A stretch of 64,000 bases of DNA from contig NC_083701.1 in NCBI RefSeq assembly GCF_033118175.1, positions 71,920,001 through 71,984,000 of the forward strand, written 5' to 3'. The position numbers were made by a program, and so were the translations under genes. Within the stretch, counting starts at the first letter, position 1, and every line of letters begins with the position of its first letter. Source of the DNA: Dama dama. Lineage: Eukaryota > Chordata > Mammalia > Artiodactyla > Cervidae. The notes beneath the pieces were generated by a model. The model saw nothing but the letters and a program-made list of their open reading frames with translations, made no database searches and was not told where the DNA came from. Shown piece after piece: positions 43,914 to 54,790 of this stretch.

Positions 43914-44510
43914 TAGTCACAACCTGGAAGTTGAGAGTTATGTTTTATTTGGTGAGAATTTTAGAACTTCAAGCCTGGGAGACAGCATCTCAGGTAACCC
44001 TGAGAGAACTGATCTAAAGAGCTGGAGGGAGGAGTCAGGGTAAATAGAAGTTTGCAACAAGGGGCAGGTAGTCTGAACATCAAAAGATTATTATTAATTA
44101 AGAAAATCAAATTATCTCAAGTTAAGGAAGTTCACACTGTTCTGTGTATGGGAAGATGCAAGAGCCTGGACTTGGAAATCCTTTCTTTCATGTGCACCTG
44201 AGCTATCTGGGGCCAGCATCCTGCAGTTTGGTTTTTCACGTCCATAGTTCCTTGCTCAAGTAGGAGTGGTGGCAGCCTGATCTTAGGTATGGTTTTTCTT
44301 GGGCACTCACTGGGCTCAGAAATTCACATTTGGAGGACTGGAATAACTGATGACTGTGACATCCTTGTTTATTGATATCAAAGGAAATATTTCATTTTTC
44401 ACCTCCATGGAAGCAGACATTTTGTGTGATTTGTTCACTTAATGAGAGTCAGACTGGCGACTGGTCAATAGCGAGTAATACATCGTAGATCCTCATTATT
44501 AAGTTTGTTA
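43914..44510 (+). repeat. ERV LTR-like element, copy A
   Basis: Begins ACAACCTGGAAGTTGAGAGTTATG, continues with CAAGCCTGGGAGACAGCATCTCAG, AACATCAAAAGATTATTATTAATTAAG, ATCTCAAGTTAAGGAAGTT and TGTGCACCTGAGCTATCTGGGGCCAG. It is clearly homologous to 44529-45040 (same strand) and to 46550-46780 (opposite strand). Confidence 0.65.
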
Positions 44511-44528
44511 TTTTTTCGACTGGAAAAA

Positions 44529-45040
44529 AAAATTGCAACCTAAAAGTTGAGAGTTGTGTTTTACTTGGTGGACAAATCTGAGACGTTGAGCCTGAAACAT
44601 CTCAGGTGATGAGAAGCTGTTTTAAAGAGCAAGTGGGGGAGCCAGGATATATAGGAGTGAGTTTTTGCAACAAAACCAGATGGTTGCAACATCAAAAGAT
44701 TACTGTTAATAAAAATAAGCCAGATATCTCAAGTTAAAGAATTTAGTTCTTTCTGTGTATGGAAAAATCTGAGAGTCTGGTCTCACTGATGTCATTCCTT
44801 TGATATGCACCTCAGCTCTGCGGGACCAGTATCCTGTGTTTTATCACCCTGAGTTTCCTCAGGGTGCACCATGGGCGAGGGTGGATGTGTGGCTGTGTGA
44901 GTGCTGGCTGGGCTTGGCAGGGGGCAGTCCCCTTTGTCTCCTCCATCCCGAGTCTCCCTCAGGGATCACCCTCTGGGAGGCTGTGATGTGATGGCTTGGT
45001 GGAAGCAGCATCCTTTGTTTACAGATAGAGCAGGCAATAT
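44529..45040 (+). repeat. ERV LTR-like element, copy B
   Basis: GCAACCTAAAAGTTGAGAGTTGTG, GACGTTGAGCCTGAAACATC, AACATCAAAAGATTACTGTTAAT and ATATCTCAAGTTAAAGAATTTAG follow copy A closely. Only about 20 bp separate the two, so they lie almost in tandem. The right part (GAGTTTCCTCAGGGTGCACC, AGGGATCACCCTCTGGGAGGC) is absent or diverged in copy A. Confidence 0.65.
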
Positions 45041-45050
45041 ATAAACTCAC

Positions 45051-45188
45051 TTGGAGAAGGAACTGGCAACCCACTCCAGTACTCTTGCCTGGAAAATCCC
45101 AGGGACGGAGGAGCCTGGTGGGCTGCCGTCTAGGGGTCGCACAGAGTCGGGCACAACTGACGTGACTTAGCAGCAGCAGCAGCAGCAC
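45051..45188 (+). repeat. BOV-A2-type SINE with AGC tail
   Basis: TTGGAGAAGGAACTGGCAAC to ACTGACGTGACTTAGCAGC, closing in an (AGC)n tail. No tRNA-like head. A perfect 10-bp direct repeat ATAAACTCAC lies at 45041-45050 and 45189-45198, and the body matches the familiar ruminant consensus with few changes. This points to a comparatively young insertion. Confidence 0.95.
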
Positions 45189-45199
45189 ATAAACTCACA

Positions 45200-45654
45200 T
45201 GCAGACTGAATGAGTGAACAAGCGTGACTGATACAAGCTAAACATTGCCTCTCAACAGTAGAGGTATTGATGGTGTTTCTACGCTGAATACGGTTGTGGT
45301 TTTCCTTATTCCAAGTTAAGGAGTACATCATAGTTCCCACCTACAATGGAGAACATAGACCATTCCATAAATTGCTCCTTCATTTTTTTTTTTTTTTAAA
45401 TCCTTTTGGTCAGATTATTGTTCAATATTAGGAAATGTCTTTAATACACTCACTATCTAATTGAACTTTCTTGGTATAGGGAACTCTCTGCTCATTAAAG
45501 AATTTATTAATCTTACAATCAACTTGATGATATAAACTTTTTCTTCTTATAATAAAATTAATTTTAAGTGATTCTGTCTTGTTTCTTATGGTACAACCAA
45601 GCTGTAAAATTGATTTTTCTGCTAATGTGGTTTCTTTGGGGGCTTAAACCAAAC
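45200..45654. other. Unannotated sequence
   Basis: No recognisable gene or repeat. A T run lies at about 45380. Confidence 0.45.
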
Positions 45655-45850
45655 TCATGACTCATTTATCCATTCATAAATTGAGGCATTTCGGAACACC
45701 TACAATATTTGAGTCATTATACTACGGCCAAGAAATGCAGCGGCTTAAATGTCTCTGTCCACAGACATTCAAAGTCTAATAGAGGAGCGAATCACTGTGG
45801 TTAGTGAGTTAAGTGCTCAGGCATGGGGAGCATGTAGACAAAGCATCAAA
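45655..45850. repeat. Ancient interspersed repeat (as at 8641)
   Basis: ATTTATCCATTCATAAATTGAGGCATTTC, AACACCTACAATATTTGAGTCATTATAC and TGTCCACAGACATTCAAAGTCTAATAGAGG follow the same ancient order as 8641-8830, with high divergence. Confidence 0.4.
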
Positions 45851-45854
45851 ACCA

Positions 45855-46545
45855 AACCAGAAAACCGTAGTGTGTTTCTATAGGAGTTGGTGAGTTAGCT
45901 GATTTTTGAAGAGACAGCTCCACGCTAGCTCTATTAAAAACATGCTTTTTCTGAAAAGTGAGGGCCGGTGTACAAGAAGAGCAAAAAGCATCTGTGAAAG
46001 CATGGAGAAATAAATAGGACAGTGAACAGTTGTACATTGCTGATAGTAATACCTGTAAGTCAGGAGCTCTCTATTATATGGCAAACATTTGTATGGTAGA
46101 AAGGGCAGAATGGCTCCCTCCACTTTTTATCATATTACACTCTCCACCTAGGTAATTTCATTCACTCCCAAGGGAAATGCACATGTTTGTCATGAATACA
46201 TGAAGCACTATACATGCCTGTTGGTGGACTACAACCTTAGCTTAAATGCGTTAAGCAAGGTTTTGAGAAATGGAATATTTCCTGCCATATCAACAGAGAG
46301 GATGTCACAGATATCAGTGATTGCAGCCCTCCAGAGTAAGCTGGTGAGCCCTCAGGGCACTCAGGAAGGTGAATACTTATAATCTAGCAGCCATCAGACT
46401 TCAGCCACTCATCGAGCTGAAAGGAAGCTCGAAATGTGAAAAACACAGGATAACTGGCCTGAGAGAGGTGAGGTGGCTATCAAAGAAATGATTTCAGTGA
46501 GCCCAGACCCTTGTATCTTTCCATACATAGAAAAGTACTAATTTG
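45855..46545. other. Unannotated sequence
   Basis: No recognisable exon or repeat. The frames at 45846-46037 (minus) and 46200-46382 (plus) match nothing I know. Confidence 0.4.
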
Positions 46546-46549
46546 CTTA

Positions 46550-46780
46550 ACCTGGGATATCTGGTTTTCTTTAAGAAACAATAATCTTCTGATGTTCAGG
46601 CTACCTGCCCTTTGTTGCAAAACTCGTATATAACCTGGATGCTCCCCTCACTTCCTCAGAGTTGTTCTCTCAGAGTTACTTGAGACGCTAATTTAGGACT
46701 TGAAGTCCTAAAAATTCCCACCAATTAAAATATAACTCTCAACTTTCAGGTTGTGAATATTTTTTAAGTCAACCGTTTCA
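46550..46780 (-). repeat. ERV LTR-like element, inverted 5' piece
   Basis: The reverse complement contains CACAACCTGAAAGTTGAGAG, GGACTTCAAGTCC, GTTTTGCAACAAAGGGCAGGTAG and CTGAACATCAGAAGATTATTG, matching the first ~230 bp of the elements at 43914 and 44529 but on the opposite strand. Confidence 0.7.
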
Positions 46781-46899
46781 GGCAGAACTCATTTTTTGAC
46801 AATACAGTAAGTTAGACTAAAAAAAAAAAACAAAAAAAAAACATTTTAGAACATTTAAAAGCATGCTTCTAAATGACTCAGAGATTTTTAAAAAATCAT

Positions 46900-47500
46900 C
46901 ATTGAAATGTTAAAGTGAGAGCTGAATGAACGCGGTTACTATGAAACTGATGAGTGTCGTTTTGGGGGACTCTGAAGAGCTCCAGTCCTGTGTGTCTCAG
47001 CACAGAAAAGAATTCAGTGAGAGGCAAAGCGATAGGTAAGAAGTGGTTTGTTAGAATTGGATGCTCGTGAGGCTTACAAGTGGGCAGGCAAGAGAGTACC
47101 ATGCCCTGAGAACTGAGTGCACTGCAGTTTTATAATCAAGGGAAAAGTGGGGAGGGGAAGACCTCCTTTGTCTTTCTTGAGTGATGTCATGCTTCCATCA
47201 TCAGTTCCTTTACGAGGTTGAGCAGGGGAGTTTTCCTGTCCTTACATTGTCAAGCTAGGTGCATAAATTGTTTGTTTACTTTTTTCATGTGTGCGGAGAA
47301 CCTGTCCTAGCTGACAGATCATTGGGCAAGATGCGGGGCTCATGCCGCCACCGTGTTATTGTCTGGGGACATGTCTCATGTTTTTTATTGCATGGTTTTG
47401 TTGCTAAGCGTGCCTACTTGGTTTTGAAATTAAGAAAACCTGATTTCTTGAGTAATCATTAACTTACAGGAGTTTCTCATAGTTTTTCTACTTACAATGC
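46900..47500 (-). repeat. Probable ERV LTR, reverse orientation
   Basis: AAGAATTCAGTGAGAGGCAAAGCGATAGG, AGTGGTTTGTTAGAATTGGATGC, GCATAAATTGTTTG and AATGCCCTACTGAGATTGCATATTTAATC have the feel of a ruminant LTR in antisense. No canonical ends were fixed, so the assignment is tentative. An A-rich tract lies just upstream at 46819-46841. Confidence 0.4.
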
Positions 47501-47536
47501 CCTACTGAGATTGCATATTTAATCACCTCTTTTGCA

Positions 47537-47612
47537 AATTCCATGGACAGAGGAGCCTGGCGGGCTACAATCCGTGGGGTCACAGAGTCAGACAGGACTG
47601 AGTGACATCACA
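47537..47612 (+). repeat. SINE tail fragment (Bov-tA/BOV-A)
   Basis: CAAATTCCATGGACAGAGGAGCCTGGCGGGC to GTCAGACAGGACTGAGTGACATC: the 3' 75 bp of a Bov-tA/BOV-A element, 5' truncated. Confidence 0.85.
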
Positions 47613-47689
47613 ATGACACAATACAATTTGTCCCTTTACTGTCTCCCTGTTAACTAATCCATGTGGCTTATAGCTGAAGTAATGTGTTA

Positions 47690-48095
47690 GAAAAACAAAT
47701 TTATACCCAAATGCTGCATTAGAAAGAATAAAAGTTAAAAATTCATTAGCTAAGCATCCAACTTAAAAAAATAATAGCTAAATATATCCAAAGATTTTAG
47801 GAAGAAGGAAACAGTGAACACAATTCATAAATTAATGATGTAGAAAAAACAAGCACATGATACAATACACATAGAATAAAGTGGATCCACAAAGACTCAT
47901 TCATTTTTGAAAAGCTAATAAAGATAGACAAATCTCTGGTAGGATTAATAATTTAAAAAAGGAAGGCACAATTACACTGGAAGTGGATATGTAATGTTTG
48001 CTACTACAGAGACTGAACCACTAACAAGAGAATATTATGCCAATAAGCTCAGCAAACTTAGATAGACCTGAACAATGTCTAGATCACTACAGTGG
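47690..48095 (+). mobile_element. L1 ORF2 endonuclease-RT linker relic
   Basis: GAATAAAAGTTAAAAATTCATTAGCTAAGCATCC, TTTTGAAAAGCTAATAAAGATAGACAAATCTC (translating to an EKLIKIDKSL-like string), and AGAGAATATTATGCCAATAAGCTCAGC match the L1 ORF2 region just upstream of the RT domain. Many frame breaks, and the ends are approximate. Confidence 0.65.
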
Positions 48096-48129
48096 CCTTA
48101 AAACCAGTCCTCTAGACTAGGTTCTCAAG

Positions 48130-48430
48130 TCCTCTCTGTTCATTATCCACACAGTAAAATGATCCGTTTACAAAAAAATGCAATCATGCTACTCTGCTGC
48201 CTAACTAAAAGCCAAAACTGATGTCTTGCTAGTCTAAGGGGAAAGGATGTTTCCTGAAAGAGACATCATGCTGGTTCCGCCTCTCCATTTTGACCTCTTC
48301 CTGCGCTGCCCTTGCTAACTGCTCTCCTACCACACTGTTTCCTCTCCAACCGCTGCTAAAATGTACTGAGTTCCTTTAGCCTCAGGCTCCCCACCGTTGA
48401 TATTCTCTCCATAATGGCACTTGGTTTTTT
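48130..48430. repeat. Possible ancient L2-like repeat
   Basis: AAATGCAATCATGCTACTCTGCTGCCTAACTAAAAGCC and the following pyrimidine-rich stretch resemble a common ancient mammalian repeat ('atcagatcatgtcactcccctgcttaaaacc'). Low confidence, no orientation assigned. Confidence 0.3.
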
Positions 48431-48449
48431 CCCACCACATTCTCCTTTC

Positions 48450-49225
48450 TTGTTGTTCAGTCACTCAGTCGTGTCCGACTCTTTGCAATCCCAGGGACTG
48501 CAGCAGGCCAGGCCTCCTGGTCCTTCACCATTTCCCAGAACCTGCTCAAACTTACGTCCATTGAGTCGGTGATGCCATCAAGCCATCTCATCCTCTGTCG
48601 TCCCCTTCTCCTCCTGCCTTCAGTCTTTCCCAGCATCAGGGTCTTTTTCAATGAGTCGGCTCTTTGCATCAGGTGGCCAAAGCATTGGAGCTTCAGCTTC
48701 AACATCAGTCCTTCCAATGAATATTCAGGACTGATTTCCTTTAGGATGGACTGGTTGGATCTCCTTGCAGTCCAAGGGACTCTCAAGAGTCTTCTACAAT
48801 ACCACAGTTCAAAAGCATCAATTCTTAAATGTTCAGCCTTCTTTTGATCCAACTCTCACATCCATACATGACTACTGGAAAAACCATAGTTTTGACTAGA
48901 CGGACCTTTGTCAGCAAAGTAATGTCTCTGCTCTTTAATGTGCTGTCCAGGTTGTCCAGGTTGCTCATAGCTTTTCTTCCAAGGAGCAAGCGTCTTTAAT
49001 TTCATGGCTGCAGTCACCATCTGCAGTGATTTTGGAGCCCAGGAAAGTAGTCTGTCACTGTTTCCATTGTTTCTCCATCTATTTGCAGTGAAGTGATGGG
49101 ACTGAATGCCATGATCTTAGTTTTTTGAATGTTGAGTTTAAGCCAACTTTTTCACTCTCCTCTTTCACTTTCATCAAGAGGCTCTTTAGTTCTTCTTCGC
49201 TTTCTATTGTAAGGGTGGTGTCATG
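48450..49225 (-). mobile_element. BovB 3' ~780 bp
   Basis: Minus-strand BovB from its 3' end (TTGTTGTTCAGTCACTCAGTCG on plus) to a point just short of the RT box (TCTATTGTAAGGGTGGTGTC). The minus frame 48852-48457 keeps 131 residues of the C-terminus: HLRIDAFELWYCRRLLRVPW, then SPEYSLEGLMLKLKLQCFGHL and RRRRGRQRMRWLDGITDSMD. The rest is broken. Confidence 0.95.
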
Positions 49226-49239
49226 TGCACATTTTCTTA

Positions 49240-49535
49240 AATAATTCTTATTTAGCTTTCGGATCTCAGCTAAATGTTAATTCCTCCATGAGTGTGTCCC
49301 ATATTCCATAATGTCAGATTTGTCTGTACTAGCATAGCCTTTCCCACTTTTATGTGCTTTTATTTGAGAAGTTCAGTCCCATTTAGGTGTGACGATGTTT
49401 TATTTATATTTTATCATTCACTCCACATACATATACATTTCAAAATGGCAGGAATGTCTGTTGAATTGACTGCTTTAAGCCCCAGTGCCAGCCCAGCATG
49501 TGGCCCTTTGTAAATTTTCAGTCCACTCATCCATT
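49240..49535 (+). repeat. L2 LINE 3' fragment
   Basis: AAATGGCAGGAATGTCTGTTGAATTGACTGC, AAGCCCCAGTGCCAGCCCAGCATGTGG and CATCCATTCATTCAG parallel the L2 3' end ('gcagggactgtgtctgt ... ccccagtgcctagcacagtgcc ... gaatgaatgaa'). Confidence 0.55.
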
Positions 49536-49945
49536 CATTCAGAAAACAATGCCTATGGCCAACTTTTTTATGGACTTGGTCCTCTTAGAACTTTTGGCAA
49601 TTCAGCATTGAACAAAGCAGACAAAATTTCTGCCCTTGTGGAGTCTCATTTTAGCTATGTGTATGGTGCTGTATCACTGACTCAGTGAACAAGAATTTGA
49701 GCAAACTTCAGGAGATAGTGAAGGCCAGTGGAACTGGGTGTGCTGCCGTCCATGGGGTCGTAAAGAGACGGACACGACTTAGTGACTGAACCAAAACAAA
49801 AGTGGGACTGTGTAGACACGAAACAAAATAAATGAGTGAAATATTGTCATATGGTGATACGTGCTATAGAGACAAACAGATGTGAGAGAGACAGAGGGTT
49901 GTTCTTTTAGAGAGTATAGACAGGAGAGACTTCACTAGGAAGTAT
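49536..49945. repeat. Ancient interspersed repeat split by a SINE
   Basis: GGCAATTCAGCATTGAACAAAGCAGACAAAATTTCTGCCCTTGTGGAGTCTC at 49590-49650 matches the 'gtgaacaaaacagacaaaatccctgccctcatggagctt' block. Sequence in keeping with its continuation (AACAAAATAAATGAGTGAAATATTG, GATACGTGCTATAGAGACAAACAG) lies beyond the SINE, from about 49805. The family name is not certain to me. Confidence 0.5.
49670..49795 (+). repeat. Bov-A/BovB 3'-tail insertion
   Basis: CACTGACTCAGTGAACAAGAATTTGAGC to GACACGACTTAGTGACTGAACC: a short 5'-truncated BovB/Bov-A tail inserted in the ancient repeat at 49536-49945. Confidence 0.88.
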
Positions 49946-50102
49946 GCGTGATGATGTGAAAGAGTCTTTTATAATACTTCCAGAAAAAAAATATGATTCT
50001 TTCCTCAAGGCTTTTAAAATTTTATTTATAACAACTTCATTATAATATTTTGCTTTTTTTTTTTATGTCACTTGCCTAGCTTTTATTGAGGATGCCTTAG
50101 TT

Positions 50103-50310
50103 GTTGCATTAGTTGCTCAGTCGTGTCCAACTTTTTGCAACCTCAAGGACGGGGTAGCCCCCAGGCTCCTCTGTCCACAGAATTCTCCAGGCAAGAACAC
50201 TGGAGTGGGTTGCCATTTCCTTTTCTCCGGAGGATCTTCCCAACCTAAGGACCAAACCTGGGTCTCCTGCTTTGCAAGCAGATTCTTTACTGTCTGAGCC
50301 ACCAGGAAAT
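50103..50310 (-). repeat. Bov-tA SINE
   Basis: Minus-strand copy from GTTGCATTAGTTGCTCAGTCG to GATTCTTTACTGTCTGAGCCACCAGG. Essentially full length. Confidence 0.94.
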
Positions 50311-50338
50311 AGTAACTCTTTTATCTTTTAATTCCCAT

Positions 50339-50755
50339 TAGTTCAGTTCAGTCGCTCAGTCCAGTCGTGTCTTACTCTTTGTGACCCCAGGGACTGCAGC
50401 ACGCCAGGCCTACCTGTCCATCACCAACACCAGGAGCTTGCTCAAACTCATGTCCATCGAGTCTGTGATGCCCTCCAACTCTCATCCTCTGTCATCTCCT
50501 TCTCCTCCCACCTTCAGTCTTTCCCAGCATCAGGGTCTTTTCTAACATGTCAGTTCTTCACCTCAGGTGGCCAAAGTATTGGAGTTTCAGCTTCAGCATC
50601 AGTCCTTCCAATGAACACTCAGGACTGATTTCCTTTAGTATGGACTGGTTGGATCTTTCAATCCAAGGGACTCTTAAGAGTCTTCTCCAACACCACAGTT
50701 CAAAAGCATCAATTCTTCTTCACTCAGCTTTCTCACATCCATACATGACTACTGG
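50339..50755 (-). mobile_element. BovB 3' ~415 bp with target-site duplication
   Basis: Minus-strand BovB from its 3' end (AGTTCAGTTCAGTCGCTCAG on plus) to ACATCCATACATGACTACTGG. An 8-bp direct repeat ATTCCCAT at 50331-50338 and 50756-50763 marks the insertion. Confidence 0.94.
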
Positions 50756-50864
50756 ATTCCCATCAGCCTGTTTTTTCTAGTTAGTACTTTTGAACAAATT
50801 AAAGATGGAATGAAGATGTTTACAGGTAGATTGCAACCTATTCATTTTACGCAGAGATTTTGAA

Positions 50865-51245
50865 AATGTCTTTATCAAGGTATGAATAGCATACAATAAA
50901 TTGCATGTAATTAAAATGTATGATTTGACAAGTTTTGATGTATGTATAATCCCATTTTGTGAGTCTTTCTTTCTGCCTGTCCCTGTAGTCCCAAAACAAC
51001 CACTGGCCTGGCTTCTGTAGTATAAATTAGTTATAATTTTACTGAGATCTAAAAGCTGTCATTCTGTATAAACTTTTTTATGTCTGGTTTATTTCATTCA
51101 GCATACTATTTTGAGATTTATCCATGTTGTGTTTATCAGTACTTCATTCATTTTAATTGCTGAGTCGTGCTCTATAACAAGGATGTAACCAAGTTTATGT
51201 TTTCCTTGTTGATGGATTTACATAGTCATTTCTCTATGACTTACT
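50865..51245 (-). mobile_element. Ancient L1 3' UTR relic
   Basis: The plus strand carries TATAATTTTACTGAGATCTAAAAG, GTCTGGTTTATTTCATTCAGCATAC, TTTATCCATGTTGTGTTTATCAGTACTTCATTC and GTTGATGGATTTACATAG, the reverse complement of old L1 3' UTR sequence. Confidence 0.72.
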
Positions 51246-51249
51246 TCTC

Positions 51250-52005
51250 CACAGAAATATTAGTAGTAAGATAGTCCACATTTATTGGAGATAAGGAAAC
51301 AGCAAATACTAAGTTTAAAAATAGAGAAACAAATATAATACTATTTATTCTAGATATTTTTCAATTAGTAGTTGTGTATTATCACATACACTTCTGAAAA
51401 TTGCCTGTAATCATCAGCATGAGTTTTGGTTACAAGAAAACTAAAGAGAAATATTGAATATTGGTAGAATCACTAATTGCCATCTCTTTTTTAAAAATTA
51501 TGATAACTATGAAACTGTGTGTTTAAATTCTGTATTGGAAATCTTCTAAAACTATAGTTAAAAGTCATAAAGACAGTGTAGAAAATAGCATTGAATATAA
51601 TCACTTTACTTTTGCATGAAAAAATATTTCTTTTAGATTAACCTGTCCTTTACCTATGGTAACCCATAGATAAAAGGGGTATGAAAAAGTCATTTATTAT
51701 TCTTTGTGTATGTATTATGTTAACATCATCATTTTTTTCTGATGTCAAGTCTTAACCATAAGATAAGTGATCTTAAGTAGGGACGTACTGCATCTTTTTT
51801 TTTTTTTCTTTTTAGTTTTGAGTTTAATTGGCTTAAACTATATCTATTTATATGGAGATACATCTATCAACATCTCTTCATCAACATCCTTTTTTTAGAG
51901 TAGTGCTGGTCCAAAGAGTAAGTGAGAAGAGAATGAAAGCAAAAGTTCTGCACTGAACTTCCCCTTTCAATATGCTCTTCCAGAAAATACCCCCGTCAGT
52001 GTTTT
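51250..52005. other. Unannotated AT-rich sequence
   Basis: No recognisable gene or repeat. A T run lies at about 51798-51810. Confidence 0.45.
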
Positions 52006-52007
52006 CT

Positions 52008-52058
52008 GGGCTTCCCTGATAGCTCAGTTGGTAAAGACTCCATCTGCAATGCAGGAAA
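52008..52058 (+). repeat. Bov-tA SINE head only
   Basis: GGGCTTCCCTGATAGCTCAGTTGGTAAAG to CTGCAATGCAGGAAAATG: the tRNA-Glu-like A-box half without the B-box half or the BovB-like tail. A 3'-truncated head fragment is unusual for a retrotransposed SINE and suggests later deletion. Confidence 0.8.
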
Positions 52059-52059
52059 A

Positions 52060-52995
52060 TGATTTGAAGGAGAGAAAAGTCATCCAAATAATGTTCACAA
52101 AGATGATAGAATTTTCATATAATTTTTTTTTTTTTTTACAGCAGACATGTAGACTTGTAAAAACTCCGATTGCAAAGAAAAAAAATTTAATGTCAGACAC
52201 TGGGGCTTGACTGAGAGAGACAATTGATAGGGCAATGCTTCCTGTGTCTATGATGTCAGCTGATCATTCTTGCCAGAAGAGCTAGTTCAGGTATCTTTGG
52301 TATGGCTTCAAATATGAAAAATTCAAAATGTTAAAAGTAGAAATATGGGGGAGAAGTAGAAGGGAAGTATGATAATATTGCCAAGTTTGTAGGTAATTGA
52401 GGATTCTTAGCAGTTGACATTTGATTCCTAGGCCTAGTCCTCCAGTTATGGAAGGTGACTTAGCTGTAATTCTAACTTGTTTAACTGATGGTTTTGCTGT
52501 ATTTACTTTCTCCCATCATTTAGGTTTAAACCACTTTATTCCCATGCAGTGATTAAGAAGGTAGTCAGAAAAATCTTGGTTTGCAGTTCTTTCTCATGTT
52601 ATTATTTTTAAGCTCATGATTGGATTATTTGGCATCCTTTTAAGACTCAATAACCACATCTAAAAATGAGATATTGAAATTTAATAAAATTCCTGTGATT
52701 GTTTGGATGTTAAATAAAAACACTGTTAATGCTCTATTATAATGCCCAATGCATAGTGTGTATTCAGTTGGTGAAGACTAATGGTGGTACCCATATTTAT
52801 AATTTTTTAGATTGTCCACAATGCCTTTTTCCTTATCACTCACTCTTTCCTAGATACTGCCCCTGTGCTGAAGTTAATAATGTGAAGATAAAGAAAAGGG
52901 GTGTCTTCTCAATAAAGCTCTATTAGTAACTAATGTTTAGTTTATAGAGTACTATATACACATTTTCTTATATAATCATTTTAAAATGTGTAAGT
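52060..52995. other. Unannotated AT-rich sequence
   Basis: No recognisable gene, RNA or repeat. Confidence 0.45.
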
Positions 52996-52996
52996 G

Positions 52997-53078
52997 TTGG
53001 GTTAGCCAAACTTTTTGTTTGTGTTTTTCTGTAAGATGTTACAAAAAAAACCTGAATGAACTTTTTGGCCAAACCCAA
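52997..53078. mobile_element. Mariner-derived MITE (~82 bp)
   Basis: Palindromic short element with left end TTGGGTTAGCCAAACTTTTTG and right end GAACTTTTTGGCCAAACCCAA, which are inverted copies of each other, plus a short interior (TTCTGTAAGATG). The ends match the mariner terminus seen at 34041 (TTGGGTTGACCAAAA). It is a miniature non-autonomous derivative, mobilised in the past by mariner transposase in trans. Confidence 0.88.
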
Positions 53079-53089
53079 TTTACATCCTC

Positions 53090-54785
53090 ACCCTATTTTA
53101 CATAGTAACAAACTAAACATGCACAGAAGGAGACTTTCAGGACTTAGTCAAAGCAACTGTGGAGACTGGCAGGTTCAAAATCTGCAGGCCACCAAAGACC
53201 CAGGGAAGAGTCAGCGTGTCATCTAGAGTCTGGAAGCAGTCTACAAGCAAACTTCCATCTTTCCTAGGTGAAGACTGTCTTTTTCCTTTCAACACCTTCA
53301 GCTGATTTGATGAGATCTACCTACATTATGAAAAGTAAAGCTACTTTACTTAAAGTTTATTGATTTAAGTATTAATCTCCTCTAAAAGATCCCTTGACAA
53401 CAGCATTTAGACTAGTGTTTGACCAAGTGTCTGGGTACTGTGGCCTAGCCAAATTGACACACAGAATCAGCTCTTGCAGCTGGTTGGTGGTAAGTTGACC
53501 TTCAGGTCCCCAGGATATAGGTTAGGAGTCACTTCTGTTCATTTCTCATATTCCTCTCTCAGGGTTGCATAACAGACACCTTTCAACAGCTGTTCTTGGC
53601 CCCAGATTAAGGAGGTCTTGTGCCCACTGACAGTGTACGCCTTGTGCAGTCCTGGGATTGCAGCCTCCAGGCGTGTAATCCAGAAGGATGGAGGGTTTGT
53701 ATGAAGATCACATGATTCACCTTTGCAAAATAAGGACTTTCTTAATAAATCCCTGACATTTTTTACCTATGCTTTAAAAAATGCATAAAAGTAGAAAAGT
53801 GTCATTTTTATTATATTAGCATTGGTATATAATTTCTATATTTGATTTTTGAATGAAAAATTATAATCTGTTCTACTCAGTGTTAATTTTTTACTTTTTT
53901 CCAACTGAATTAAAAATAAAACAAAAAAGAATTATGCAAATTATGCAGCAGTGGTGTGACTTTTTTGGAATTAAAATGGTTTTAATAAAGGACTTATGGT
54001 ATATCATCAGCTGGTTTGTCTTCATCAAAAGGACTGTATGTGAACAATAGTAGGCACTTTAGAGGAAAGTTTTAGTATTTTAATAATCATGTAAATATGT
54101 GGTTTACATCTTAGGAAGCAGTGTTTCTTGTTTCTCTTCAGTAATCTGTCTTTTTCTTTTCTTCCTTTAGTCGTTTTTTCTTCCTTCCTTTTTTCTTTGC
54201 TCCTCTCTCTCTTTATTCCTTCCTTTTTTTAATACTCTACTGTTTTCAGAGAACATATACTAGATAATGAGATAATGGTTTGTATTGTGTATGTCAAAAC
54301 TTTTTCTACAACGAGGTGAGGTAAACATAACTAACATTTATTTTAGTAGAATATTGCAATGATAAAAATTAAAACTTGAAGCTGACTCTTTTTAAAAAGT
54401 AGATAAACCAATTAAAAAGGAAAATATTTTAAATTGCTTTTTTGGCATTTCATTTCTTCCATCACAGTATTTTCTCACTGGCTAAAGAAATATCATAAAC
54501 TTTTAAACACATTCCAAAATTCTTGCCAAAGTTATACATACTGTGGGATGAAAAATGCTGATGGATAGAAGACAAAAAGTAAAAACCTTATTCATGGTCT
54601 CCGTTGATATGTGGGTTTTCCCTTTATAAGTGGTGCTGGTGATCTAGATCATTGCTTGTCTAATCCAGAGTATGGTGAGGAGACAGGCAGGATGGCCTGT
54701 CCTATGCCTGTCCAATGATGGGCTCCCCATGTACCGACTGAAACAATTCATCTCCCTATAATTAATATCTTTTTGCAAGGCTAGT
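53090..54785. other. Unannotated sequence
   Basis: About 1.7 kb. Part (53430-53745) is GC-richer and could be an old LTR or DNA-element relic, but I cannot place it. A pyrimidine-rich TTCC/CTTT stretch lies at 54140-54235. No exon recognised. Confidence 0.4.
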
Positions 54786-54790
54786 GAACA

